A stretch of 64,000 bases of DNA from Chlamydiia bacterium (GCA_030429605.1 JAUIEV010000004.1:62001-126000), one strand, 5' to 3'. Numbered from the stretch's first letter, positions 16,144-24,953 are shown. The notes: generated by a model not told the origin, from the letters alone. Numbers and translations: made by a program.

Positions 16144-17349
16144 TTAGTTATCTATGTGGATTAAGCTTTTCTTCAGCTTTTTTAAATCCATCGTTACAAG
16201 CTTAATTCCGCAATCATTTTCACCACATGCAACGTGAATGCGTTCTTTCCCATCAGTTGTATCGTACACAAATCCACCAGGATAAATGACACGTTTATCA
16301 GTAGGAGCTGTGTGAGTTGCTGGTGTGTCGAACATATTTTTGAAAAGGATTGGGTGTTTTGAGATACCTGTTAGACGGAAAGGAGGGGTTGCTTCAAAAG
16401 TGTATGCTCCCATTGTAAACCATAAGAGCCCATTTTCATCTTTAAAAGAACTGTGAAAAAAACCAAGGTATTCGTCACCAATTTTTTTTGCAGGGGTTCC
16501 ACCTCGTATTTCACCCCATTTTCCTGGCCATGGAAGGGATAAGAATGCATCTTCTCTTTCAAGTAGAACATTGTGCAGGTCATTTATTTTCGGATTAGGG
16601 AGGTGTAATATTTTTCTTGGATGAATGCTATACTCAACAAAGAGGTGTGGTGTATTTTCTTCATCTATGTATTCAAGAGGGCTCCAGTTTTTTTCGACGT
16701 GTCGCAGATTCATATCAAGTCGAGTTGTGAAGTTGACTCTATGAGAATCTTTGTCGATATTTGCGAGAGACATCGAGCGACCTTTCAATGCTGTGTCATT
16801 ATAAAACAGGTACAGTTGATCACCAACTTCTACTATTCTCGGATCTTCAGCATATTTCGTTTGTAGGTCGAGCCTTTTAAAAGAGCCTTCAACTTGTTTA
16901 AACGTTGTGTCGAGGCGTACGACCCCAATGTAAGAAAAAAATGGGGATACAATAGATTTTGGGCTAAGGACATCATATCTGAAAAATAAATCATAGCCGT
17001 TTGCTGTTTTGACAAGTGTTGGATTGTATCCGGTTACGTTGTCTATGCAAACTGACTGGGTATTCAAAACAATTCCTGCATCGTCCCCAAAGACAACGTT
17101 TGAGAGTTGAAGAGGGATAGGGGCATGCCCTAGTACATTTTTTGATTGCGCACCCATGTAGTGCATTTGTTCAACGACTTTTGATACCTGTTTGTGCTTT
17201 TTCTTCATTCGCTTTATTTGCTTAATGAAAATGAACCCGCTAGAAACGAGCAGTAGCAGTGTTGCGTGTACCCAATAGCTTGAACTCGTAGAGAGTAGCT
17301 TTTTAAATGAAGTTTTTACTTTGATATAAGAGGCGTTTGCTTTTTCCAT
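16144..17349 (-). CDS. Membrane-anchored beta-propeller, GH130-like, paralogue
   Basis: 401 residues. A single transmembrane segment (about 27-43) is followed by the basic stretch IKRMKKKHK. The propeller has the same landmarks as the 14134 protein: AEDPRIVEVGDQLYLFYND (167-185), EKNWSPLEYI, GEIRGGTPAKKIGDEYLGFF (RGGTPA at 282-287) and RVIYPGGFVYD ... VACGENDCGIKLVTMD. Third gene of a tight minus-strand operon (4 bases after the GT25 gene, 10 bases before the methyltransferase), so it probably trims, phosphorolyses or binds the glycan made by its neighbours. Confidence 0.62.
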   Translation of the reverse strand: MEKANASYIKVKTSFKKLLSTSSSYWVHATLLLLVSSGFIFIKQIKRMKKKHKQVSKVVEQMHYMGAQSKNVLGHAPIPLQLSNVVFGDDAGIVLNTQSVCIDNVTGYNPTLVKTANGYDLFFRYDVLSPKSIVSPFFSYIGVVRLDTTFKQVEGSFKRLDLQTKYAEDPRIVEVGDQLYLFYNDTALKGRSMSLANIDKDSHRVNFTTRLDMNLRHVEKNWSPLEYIDEENTPHLFVEYSIHPRKILHLPNPKINDLHNVLLEREDAFLSLPWPGKWGEIRGGTPAKKIGDEYLGFFHSSFKDENGLLWFTMGAYTFEATPPFRLTGISKHPILFKNMFDTPATHTAPTDKRVIYPGGFVYDTTDGKERIHVACGENDCGIKLVTMDLKKLKKSLIHIDN

Positions 17350-17353
17350 ATTC

Positions 17354-18337
17354 CTATTGCTTTTGCTTTAAATAATTTGGAGAGCCATTATCAGATATTG
17401 CTTTCGGAAGTGTTGAAACGATGTCGTATTTGAGTGTAAAGAGACGTATGTCTTTTGGAAGAGTAAATTCCATATCAAACGGAAGAAAAAATGATCGACG
17501 TTTAAAAAAGTCGAGGATTTTTTTCATACCAGATCTACGAACAATCATAGAGTATGCACCATATCGCGCACCGATTTGCTTGAAGTGTTTTCCAACATTG
17601 CGCCTCCTTGCAAAACGAGTTAGATCAATGGCAGGTAAGTCAGGCCTCCAAGCGTAGCCGTAACATGGAACATACTGACCGTTCTGCCCTTTTGTATCAG
17701 GGTCTGTGAAAAGAATATCCCATCCTTTTTTTCCTACAGTTTGATCAAGCTTCGTTATGAGTTTTGGAAGGAGCCTTGGGTCTTGTCTAACTTGAATATC
17801 ATCTTCTAGCACCCATATTGTTTCGTACCCAGAATTATATGCATCATTCAAAATAGAGAGGTGACTCAATAGGATGCCTACTGAACCTCTTGAAAGGCAA
17901 TGAGAAAAATATTTTTTCCCAGGGGTAGACATTATTTCATGGTGTGGAGAACCGTTCTTGTCTAGCGGATATGAGGTACCCCAATGTTTTCTTCTCAACT
18001 TTCGCTTGAGAGTGGTTGCAAGAGAGTTAATTGTTTCTAAGTCAAGCTTCCATCCATTCACTGCAGGGAATCGAAAGGGTGTGATGCCATACGGGGAGAG
18101 TTGGTCTAGAGTGTGTTGCATTTTCTCAGGTCGCTCGTCTAAATTAATGACATAAATAAAATCAATGTTAGAGAGACTGTGCTCTGCTGTTTTATTAGTT
18201 AATATCTTTAAGTGATCTTCAAACGATGCAAACTGAATAATAGGGAGTAATGAAAAGAAAAAGAAAAAAAATCTATACATATTCCTCACAAAAAAAATGA
18301 ATATAAAAACGGCAAAGAAAAAAATCAATGTAAACAT
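17354..18337 (-). CDS. GT25-family glycosyltransferase with hydrophobic N-terminus
   Basis: Family signatures are complete: IDFIYVINLDERPEKM, ending in PFRFPAVNG, then SRGSVGILLSHLSILNDAY and TIWVLEDDIQV with the acidic EDD. GT25 covers LOS/LPS galactosyl- and glucosyltransferases and the lumenal collagen galactosyltransferases. The start is either 18337 (327 residues, two consecutive hydrophobic stretches) or 18280 (308 residues, MYRFFFFFFSLLPIIQFASF), which gives a normal signal peptide and has GAGGA close upstream. I prefer 18280. Second gene of the operon, 15 bases after the pyruvyl-transferase gene. Closely related to the 19334 protein. Confidence 0.85.
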   Translation of the reverse strand: MFTLIFFFAVFIFIFFVRNMYRFFFFFFSLLPIIQFASFEDHLKILTNKTAEHSLSNIDFIYVINLDERPEKMQHTLDQLSPYGITPFRFPAVNGWKLDLETINSLATTLKRKLRRKHWGTSYPLDKNGSPHHEIMSTPGKKYFSHCLSRGSVGILLSHLSILNDAYNSGYETIWVLEDDIQVRQDPRLLPKLITKLDQTVGKKGWDILFTDPDTKGQNGQYVPCYGYAWRPDLPAIDLTRFARRRNVGKHFKQIGARYGAYSMIVRRSGMKKILDFFKRRSFFLPFDMEFTLPKDIRLFTLKYDIVSTLPKAISDNGSPNYLKQKQ

Positions 18338-18352
18338 TCAAGCAACTTCTTT

Positions 18353-19225
18353 CTACTGCATCTCTTCCTCATCACGTGTAAAATATTCATATGGAAAGGC
18401 TTCGAGTAGTGCATCTGTGTCACACAATGCAGGTGGTTCTCCACCCATTTCAAGTGCTTCTTGGATTGAATATGCCGGTGTGAACTTTTTTCTTCCTGTT
18501 CCTCGGTAGTAATCCTTGTACTTGAAGTCAGGTTCGTTTTGTGTCACACGAAGAAATCGTGCTGGTATATTATATGCTTCAGCAACAATAATTCCATGAA
18601 GAGAGCTTGAGATGACAAGCTTACTCATAGTGATTTTTTTTACAATTTCTTTCCATGGGCTCGTTGGTAATACAACATTTTTCTCATCTGCAAAGAGATC
18701 GATTTCGCTTATGTGTGGGATGACTATGTATGAATATTTTGGAGAGGATGCTTTTTTCAGTTCAGGAAATAACCGTGGAATAAGAAGGGCTGGATCGCCG
18801 TATATTCGAGGAGCAACGATTCCTTTTTTTCTTAAAAACGTGCGAGTAAGGGGACCTCTTAGTGCACGTATATCGAGATTATGAAATGAGTACTCCTTTT
18901 TTTTGAGATCTTTTCCATTCATGCCTGTTCCCCATACAACGTCATCTTTTTTTGCAAATTGCAGAATGGATCCAATCGCTAAGAGCTTCCGTTCATAAGA
19001 ACGAGCTCTTGATACACGCTTTTCCAGAATCCTTTCAACGACAGCATGAGAAAGTTCGTCACCAAAATTTTTGCCTTCAAATGGAGTATACTCATTTGGC
19101 CTCCACCAATACAGTGGAATATCTGAAAATATACAGTTTGAGAAAGAGAGCAGAGAAGTGAAAAGAAATAACAACACCTGCAGAGAGCTCTTTATTATTT
19201 TGAGATAGAAATTTGGTACTTTCAT
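18353..19225 (-). CDS. Polysaccharide pyruvyl transferase family protein with signal peptide
   Basis: 290 residues. A hydrophobic N-terminal segment (about 9-30, LLFLFTSLLSFSNCIF) is followed by IPLYWWRPNEYTPFEGKNFG, typical of this family, where the first motif is N-(F/W)-G-D. Later come IRALRGPLTRTFLRKKG, YGDPALLIPRLFP and KLVISSSLHGIIVAEAY, the S-x-x-H-G motif. Members add pyruvate ketals from phosphoenolpyruvate to sugars, or work as related transferases. First gene of the four-gene minus-strand operon, divergent from the 19334 operon with a 108-base shared promoter region. Export of a PEP-dependent enzyme would be unusual. Confidence 0.8.
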   Translation of the reverse strand: MKVPNFYLKIIKSSLQVLLFLFTSLLSFSNCIFSDIPLYWWRPNEYTPFEGKNFGDELSHAVVERILEKRVSRARSYERKLLAIGSILQFAKKDDVVWGTGMNGKDLKKKEYSFHNLDIRALRGPLTRTFLRKKGIVAPRIYGDPALLIPRLFPELKKASSPKYSYIVIPHISEIDLFADEKNVVLPTSPWKEIVKKITMSKLVISSSLHGIIVAEAYNIPARFLRVTQNEPDFKYKDYYRGTGRKKFTPAYSIQEALEMGGEPPALCDTDALLEAFPYEYFTRDEEEMQ

Positions 19226-19333
19226 GAAATATCACATTTATGTCAGTAAAAAAACCTAGTAGAAAAACGTAAAAAAATCTACCTTGTTTTTTCAAAAAAA
19301 TTTCAAGCTGCCCTAAATCAATAAGGTGATTCA

Positions 19334-20272
19334 ATGAACAGGTATCTCATCTTTCTACTTCTCTCTTTTAGCGTACATACGTTCTCGCTTACACAGATTG
19401 CAAAACACTATAAGCTTACTGAGGCGAAGGTTCAAGATCATTCATATGGGAGTATTGACTGCGTGTATCTAATCAATTTAGATCATCGAATTGAAAAGTA
19501 TCAGGAGTCATTACGAGAGTTGCTTCCGTATAAGATTACTCCTTTTCGGTTTTCAGCTGTGAATGGATGGCAAATAAGGCACTCAGTCCTTCAAGAAATT
19601 GGAATGCAGTTTGATACTTCTATGCGAAAGGGAGGGATGGCATCTCGGTTTGTTTGGGAAGATGGCAAAGAGTATCGAACTCATGAACTCGTTGGGAAAA
19701 AAGGAAGAACCTATTTCGCACATTGCATGCCTAGAGGAGCTATTGGTTGTTTAATGAGTCATATCTCCATTTTAAAAGATGCATACGAATCTGGATATGA
19801 GATCGTTTGGATCATGGAAGATGATATAGTTGTGCTTAGAGATCCATTATTATTGCTCGGGTATATTGAAGAACTCGATGAACTTGTCGGAAGAGATAAG
19901 TGGGATTTGCTTTACACAGATCGCGATTATCGTGCAAATTCTGGTGAATATGTTATTTGTTTCGGGACAGATTACCGTCCAGATGTCGAGACTCGAGACC
20001 AAAAGAGGTTTGATATAAATAGAAAAGTGTCAACAAACCTTAGAAAAATGGGTTCTCGATTTGGTACGACTTCAATGATTTGGTCTCGTACTGGAATAAA
20101 AAAATATCTCCGCTACATAGAAAAGCATGGCATATTTTTACCTATAGACATGGATGTACATCTTGCACCCGGAATTCAAATTTACAGCGTTACAAAAGAT
20201 GTTGTATCTAATCGTCTTCATGCAGTCTCAGATAATGGTCGGAATCAGAATGATGAAGTTGCAGAATATTAG
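19334..20272 (+). CDS. GT25-family glycosyltransferase with signal peptide
   Basis: 312 residues, with AAGGTG 5 bases before the ATG. The signal peptide is MNRYLIFLLLSFSVHTFS. The GT25 landmarks are VYLINLDHR (44-52), FRFSAVNGW, PRGAIGCLMSHISIL (133-147), and WIMEDDIVV with the EDD triplet near 162-164. It is strongly similar along its whole length to the 17354 protein, including the insertion between the first and second motifs, so the two genes are duplicates facing away from each other. First gene of a plus-strand operon with 20309 and 20905. Confidence 0.87.
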   Translation: MNRYLIFLLLSFSVHTFSLTQIAKHYKLTEAKVQDHSYGSIDCVYLINLDHRIEKYQESLRELLPYKITPFRFSAVNGWQIRHSVLQEIGMQFDTSMRKGGMASRFVWEDGKEYRTHELVGKKGRTYFAHCMPRGAIGCLMSHISILKDAYESGYEIVWIMEDDIVVLRDPLLLLGYIEELDELVGRDKWDLLYTDRDYRANSGEYVICFGTDYRPDVETRDQKRFDINRKVSTNLRKMGSRFGTTSMIWSRTGIKKYLRYIEKHGIFLPIDMDVHLAPGIQIYSVTKDVVSNRLHAVSDNGRNQNDEVAEY

Positions 20273-20308
20273 AAACGGCTTCAATAACATTTAAATGTGG
20301 TCACAGAT

Positions 20309-20908
20309 ATGAAAAAAATACTCTTCGTTCTCATGCTTTTTTCATCAGCGGTATTCTTTGGAGATCTTCCTTTTATAAAATATGGTAAAATCGCACGTAG
20401 ATCTCCATACAATGTTCGTATTTCTGCTGGTTTTCTTCCCTATAATCCAATGATTTTGATGATAGGATCAAGCGTAGAAGAAACGCTCAGTTGCGCTGCA
20501 TTACGAGAAAAAGGAACCATTTATAGCTTCCAAAAAAAACGTCATTTAGTTGAGGAGCTTCAAGAACGTGTTAAAGATAAGAAAAACATCTATGCTTTCT
20601 TGTGCAGTACGCATTGTAGGAAATACATTAGAAAGTGTAGAGAAATGGGACTCAATAGAATCGATGCACTTTTTTTGGATATTCCTGGACAAGAGTTAGA
20701 ATTTTTAGAGCACTCTGTACGGCTATTTAAAACTGCACGAGTCCTTTTCGTTTCAACTGATCATCTGCACATTCCATTACTACAACAGTATTTACAAGGG
20801 AATGGATTTACATTGGTCTCATACTGGGAAAAACCTGATAAGAGTGGCAGAGCTTTTTTTGCTAAGACAATTTACTACAAAGGAATCTATGAGAGGAAAT
20901 TGCTATGA
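20309..20908 (+). CDS. Possible FkbM-like methyltransferase relative with signal peptide
   Basis: The ATG at 20309 gives 199 residues and a clean signal peptide (MKKILFVLMLFSSAVFFGD); a GTG at 20297 is the only earlier choice. MILMIGSSVEETLSCAALRE could be a degenerate SAM-binding strand-loop. NRIDALFLDIPGQELEFLEH resembles the I-D-x-L-K-I-D-x-E-G-x-E segment of FkbM methyltransferases, with E-G replaced by P-G. The key glycine loop is weak, so activity is uncertain. It sits between GT25 genes, 36 bases after 19334's stop, and overlaps the next gene by ATGA. Confidence 0.45.
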   Translation: MKKILFVLMLFSSAVFFGDLPFIKYGKIARRSPYNVRISAGFLPYNPMILMIGSSVEETLSCAALREKGTIYSFQKKRHLVEELQERVKDKKNIYAFLCSTHCRKYIRKCREMGLNRIDALFLDIPGQELEFLEHSVRLFKTARVLFVSTDHLHIPLLQQYLQGNGFTLVSYWEKPDKSGRAFFAKTIYYKGIYERKLL

Positions 20909-22878
20909 GAGGTTTGTTTGTTTTCTTCAGCGTTTTTTTAATGCAGTGCCACGCGAGTTTATTGGTTGATTTTCTTGAAGAATTTGAAACAAATCATTCA
21001 TCAAAAATAAAAGCATTTGGACTTAACTTTTCAAGCAAAAATAACTTTACATTTCTTTCATCAGAATTAATGAACTATTCAATTGATCTTGAGACTATCA
21101 ATTGTGTACATGAAAGACGTCTCCCTCTCGAATTGAAGAAAAAGTATTGCTCTCGAAACGTTTCCTCATATTTATTGGCTCAAATTTTTTCGAATCTTCA
21201 TGTATACCATCACTGCATTTCGCATAATTACCCACATGCACTTATACTCGAAAAAAATGCATTTATATTTGACAGTCCTAACAAATTAGAAGCACTCATC
21301 AAAGAAGCGAATACGCACTGTCCAAAATGGGATATTATATTTACAGATGTCCATTACCACATGCCTAAAGACGGTGCACTTGCCATTCCTCAAGTTGTAA
21401 GAAACGGGAAGGTTATTCCTCAAAATAAGCGGCTTTCAAAAAACCTGTTACGAGTGAACTCCAGATATGGGACTGTTTCATATTTAATAAGTTTGAGAGG
21501 AATGAAGAAAATTTTAAATTTTTACGCTCGATCTTGGCTAGACTTGCCTTTTGATCAGGCTCTATTTCAAATTCCGGGTTTAAAAATTCTCTCCTCTTCT
21601 AAAGATATAATAACAAATGCGCATCGTTGCCCAAAATACGACCAACTCCAACAACGGCGTATCAAAAATGATGTGGACACTATAAGGGAAGAGAATGTTA
21701 CTAAGTCGTTTTCATTAGGGACATATCAAATTTCTCCCTCATCTCTTTTATTGGCTCAAAATTGGAACCTCATTTACCCATACATCTCTCAGAAATTTTC
21801 GTTTCTTCAAGATCGTTGCCACTGGATTTCTGCTCTCAATGACAATTTGCCTTCTTTTGATGATAATGGAGATGTTCTGCTTGATACATGTGGAAAAATT
21901 CTTTCAGGAATCCGTGCAGTAGGAAAAGCGTTAGAAAAAAACAGCCCGCTCATTGCACATGTTGTGGAGGAGGCATGCTCTCAATTTTCTCCTTTTCCAT
22001 TGAATCGAGCTACTTCGTTATCTGAAGAGCAAAAAGATTTTGTAGCTCGAGAATATATTCGATTGTTTCCAAACCATTATATTGTTTGCATTTTTCCTGC
22101 AGCACTTGGAATGGATGAAACAACTGAAGAAATTTTGTCTTTGCATGGGAATATCATCTATAAAAAAACAATAAAAATGAGTGAGAGTGGTTCACTTGAA
22201 TTTATTAAACTTCTGTACGAAGGAGAGGGATGGGTAGGAACTCATGAAAACCAGTATAAGTTTGGACGTGTTAAAGCTTCAAACTGCTTTCCGAAAGATG
22301 TTCTCAGTCAATCTCCCCTTAGAGTGTATTTGTATGCCAATTCCTCTCTTGAACAAATACGTGAAGTAAAGAAAAAAATACGTGAACTGTATCAGTGTGG
22401 GAATGATTCTGTGCATATCCATGATACAAAGAGTGAGGCAAAAAGAATAGCTGATGCGGTATTCCATAATGAAAGCTTAGCTTTTCTTAATAGACGAAAA
22501 GGTGCTAAAACACCTAGCTTCGATTGGCTCATTCCTCAATTTCAGCTACTTTGTGTAGAAAATGAAAGGATTCAGGACTCCTCGTGTATTGATTCAAGTG
22601 CTGTTTTAGCAGCCTATGCATTACGAGACTGTAGGGATTTAGATGTGTTGCATGATCCATATGTTCCATTTTTTTCAGGAGAGGATATTGATTCACATAA
22701 CACATTTCTTCGATACTACCCGTGCTCTATAGAAGAAATTCTATGGAATCCATCAAATCATTTTTATTATGGAGGTGTTAAGTTTGTCAGTTTGTCACTT
22801 GTAAAAAAAATGAAACAAGCAAGGGGAACACATAAAGACCTTAGAGATGTGAAGCTGATAGAGTCTCTTCGCGAGTAG
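20905..22878 (+). CDS. GT25-like domain fused to a nucleotidyltransferase-like domain, with signal peptide
   Basis: 657 residues. The signal peptide MRGLFVFFSVFLMQCHA leads into a GT25-like region (about 25-270) whose landmarks are recognisable (SNLHVYHHCISHNYPHALIL, and DIITNAHR at its end), but the acidic triplet is replaced by LEKNA. The C-terminal half is unrelated to GT25. SSAVLAAYALRDCRDLDVLH (D578, D580), HFYYGGVKFVSLSLVKKMK and GTHKDLRDVKL follow the plan of nucleotidyltransferase-fold proteins, with the metal-binding D-x-D and the late K-x-x-R-D helix. It overlaps the 20309 gene by 4 bases and the convergent 22841 gene by 38 bases. The function is not known. Confidence 0.6.
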   Translation: MRGLFVFFSVFLMQCHASLLVDFLEEFETNHSSKIKAFGLNFSSKNNFTFLSSELMNYSIDLETINCVHERRLPLELKKKYCSRNVSSYLLAQIFSNLHVYHHCISHNYPHALILEKNAFIFDSPNKLEALIKEANTHCPKWDIIFTDVHYHMPKDGALAIPQVVRNGKVIPQNKRLSKNLLRVNSRYGTVSYLISLRGMKKILNFYARSWLDLPFDQALFQIPGLKILSSSKDIITNAHRCPKYDQLQQRRIKNDVDTIREENVTKSFSLGTYQISPSSLLLAQNWNLIYPYISQKFSFLQDRCHWISALNDNLPSFDDNGDVLLDTCGKILSGIRAVGKALEKNSPLIAHVVEEACSQFSPFPLNRATSLSEEQKDFVAREYIRLFPNHYIVCIFPAALGMDETTEEILSLHGNIIYKKTIKMSESGSLEFIKLLYEGEGWVGTHENQYKFGRVKASNCFPKDVLSQSPLRVYLYANSSLEQIREVKKKIRELYQCGNDSVHIHDTKSEAKRIADAVFHNESLAFLNRRKGAKTPSFDWLIPQFQLLCVENERIQDSSCIDSSAVLAAYALRDCRDLDVLHDPYVPFFSGEDIDSHNTFLRYYPCSIEEILWNPSNHFYYGGVKFVSLSLVKKMKQARGTHKDLRDVKLIESLRE

Positions 22879-24307
22879 TGTTCCACTTTTCTACAAGTTG
22901 AGAAATCAAACGCCTTTTTTTTGATTCAACGATGTACGTGTCTTCTTTTTGGTCAACTACATCAACAAATTTCGATATAAATTTCTGTAGTTGCTTCGAA
23001 TTAGAAGAACACTTCAGCAAGTATATATATGGCTTTTTAAGCTGAATATAACCGGACACAAAATGTGAAATCGCCTCTTCTGAGAGTTGGTAGCTTTCTC
23101 GCATTTGTGTTGCAAAACAGCCTCTAGTGCTTAAAGATGAAGACTTTCGTACTACCTTGACTTTGATTGGTATATTTAAAGCAAGACAAGCGGCAACTCG
23201 ATGAGCACCATTCTGGATTTCACCTACGCTGTTGATGGGGACTGGATCAGCAGAAGAGCAGAATCCTTGTTCTTTCATGTTTCTTATCAGCTTATGAAAG
23301 GAGTTAAGAAAAGCATGCGATCCAATTTTTAATGGAGCGCCTTCGTAATAATTATTCCATCCCTTGATATGTTCGAGATAGTATTTTTTGTTTCGATCTA
23401 TCTCTTGTCCTTCGAGCAAGCTTTTTGCGTACAGGTATTTTGCCACAATATCAAGTCGCGATGTCGTTACAAGTTTTTTTGGATCTATCCAAAACTCTTT
23501 GTTTAGAGGGTATTCTTTTCTCTTAAAAAAAGTCGTTATTTTTTCTGAACGTTTTTTTTGAAAGACTCGGTCAAAAAAAATATCTTTGTTTACGGAGTAT
23601 AGCTTTGGATATGGGACATGAAATATGACCTGATCAAGAGGGAGGTTTGGCCATCCATTTTTAAAAAAATCGATCATTTTTCTCATGCCTTGATAAGAAA
23701 TAACATAAGAAGAATATCCATATCTGCAAAATACACGAGAAAGTAGTGGTGATACATGAGCTGAATTCGGTTTTTTACGGCCATTTTCAATCACCTGAGG
23801 AGATATGTACTTTGCTTTTCCTCTCTCTTTTTCGTAGCAATAGTCAGTGTTGAGGTACAAAACATCCCATTCAGGATCGACACTTTTCAGCTCAGCTGCA
23901 GCTTGTTTAATATACTCCCATTTCCCTCTTAAAGTTGATGTTGATTCAATAATTGCAACAGTGGAGAGGTTTTCTTCTAGTGCAAATTGATAGATCGAAA
24001 GATGATTTAAAATCTGTGCAAGCAATTCTGGTGAGATATATTTTGAGCAATATCTCAAAAGAGCTTGCTCAGGTAGATTATGTCCATGGTAGATTTCATT
24101 GTATATTGCCTTGACACCTGCATTTTCTAGTTGTGCCTTCATGGAATTGCATCTACTCATAGATCGTGTGTTGTTCACAATAAACACAGCATCTATTCCA
24201 TTTTGTGAAGCGGGGATATATTGGAGAGGTCCTTTGAGGAGAGGTGAGATGTCTCCAAAAATTGAAATGAAGGAAAAACAGCTTACTGCTAAAAAATGTA
24301 GTTTCAT
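22841..24307 (-). CDS. GT25-like domain fused to a ParB/sulfiredoxin-like domain, with signal peptide
   Basis: 488 residues. The signal peptide is MKLHFLAVSCFSFISIFG. The N-terminal half is GT25-like (IDAVFIVNNTRSMSRCNSMK at about 39-58, LNHLSIYQFALEENLSTVAI, YGYSSYVISYQGMRKMIDFF), but EDD is replaced by IESTS, so catalysis by this domain is doubtful. The C-terminal half contains DPVPINSVGEIQNGAHRVAA (NGAHR at 366-370), the P-I-x-V ... x-x-G-x-H-R-x-x-A signature of the ParB/sulfiredoxin fold, which in several families binds nucleotide and phosphorylates or hydrolyses. It is convergent with 20905 and shares the same overall architecture of a degenerate GT25 plus a second catalytic-looking domain. 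Confidence 0.6.
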   Translation of the reverse strand: MKLHFLAVSCFSFISIFGDISPLLKGPLQYIPASQNGIDAVFIVNNTRSMSRCNSMKAQLENAGVKAIYNEIYHGHNLPEQALLRYCSKYISPELLAQILNHLSIYQFALEENLSTVAIIESTSTLRGKWEYIKQAAAELKSVDPEWDVLYLNTDYCYEKERGKAKYISPQVIENGRKKPNSAHVSPLLSRVFCRYGYSSYVISYQGMRKMIDFFKNGWPNLPLDQVIFHVPYPKLYSVNKDIFFDRVFQKKRSEKITTFFKRKEYPLNKEFWIDPKKLVTTSRLDIVAKYLYAKSLLEGQEIDRNKKYYLEHIKGWNNYYEGAPLKIGSHAFLNSFHKLIRNMKEQGFCSSADPVPINSVGEIQNGAHRVAACLALNIPIKVKVVRKSSSLSTRGCFATQMRESYQLSEEAISHFVSGYIQLKKPYIYLLKCSSNSKQLQKFISKFVDVVDQKEDTYIVESKKRRLISQLVEKWNTTREETLSASHL

Positions 24308-24401
24308 CTGACTATCCTACGTAAAATTATGAATGTTACAAGGGTGAATTTCATTCTTGTTGATCAGACCTGCTGGCTTGTTGAGAGTGTGACCTTATGT
24401 T

Positions 24402-24803
24402 TTATGATGTGGATTTGCTTTCGGAGGCTGCATGGGGGGCTGAGGGTGCGCTTGTGTGTTCCGTTGTTGATGAGCTTGAGGAGTGTGCCTTTTCTGCTGC
24501 TTCTTGATGGGGTGTTGAGGCTGCGTGTGAAGCCATTGTCAGTATCTCAACTCCTCCAAATGTGACTCGTCTTGTTGAAGTCGGATCTAGTGGCCGAATT
24601 TTTCTCATTGAAATCAGTATTTGGAGCAGTGGCTTTTCAAGAGGTGGAGGTAAAGGGCCTTTAAGGATGGCAAAAGCAAGTTCTGCGGCTTGTCGCTCAA
24701 GAGGTGTGGCTCCACGAGTGGAGAATATACCAAGGTCTTTTGATCCAGCAGATATTTGTATTAAGTGATCATTTTGCTTGAAAACACTGAGTATGTTTGC
24801 CAT
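24402..24803 (-). CDS. Stand-alone N-terminal module related to the HECT proteins
   Basis: 133 residues. The first 50 (LIQISAGSKDLGIFSTRG, then TPLERQAAELAFAILKGP) align with the N-termini of the two HECT proteins downstream on the same strand: short beta-like segments, then x-P-L-E-x-x-x-A-E-x-A-x-x-I-L. The rest is a low-complexity tail rich in Ala, Ser, Thr and His. It may be a truncated paralogue, or a separate protein carrying the same targeting module. No further domain is recognisable. Third of three related minus-strand genes in order of transcription. Confidence 0.6.
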   Translation of the reverse strand: MANILSVFKQNDHLIQISAGSKDLGIFSTRGATPLERQAAELAFAILKGPLPPPLEKPLLQILISMRKIRPLDPTSTRRVTFGGVEILTMASHAASTPHQEAAEKAHSSSSSTTEHTSAPSAPHAASESKSTS

Positions 24804-24897
24804 TTCGATGTCCTGTCACATTTTTTTCGACTCTCTTTGTAACAGAATGGAGAATAAAAGGACGTATTTTTTATTTAAAGGAGATCTTGTGTAGATT

Positions 24898-24934
24898 GGT
24901 TCCTATTCACGTTGGAAGGTGTTGAATAGGAACC
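24898..24934 (-). terminator. Hairpin after the first HECT gene
   Basis: Perfect 12-bp arms GGTTCCTATTCA (24898-24909) and TGAATAGGAACC (24923-24934) with a 13-base loop, 20 bases beyond the stop of the 24954-28082 gene. There is no strong T run, so it is a probable but not certain terminator. Confidence 0.55.
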
Positions 24935-24953
24935 ATCTGTACTTTATGAATAG

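Noticed and set aside
24850-24950. CRISPR-like or phage repeat near the HECT genes
   Set aside because: Only a single inverted repeat is present, without repeated spacer units; it fits a terminator.
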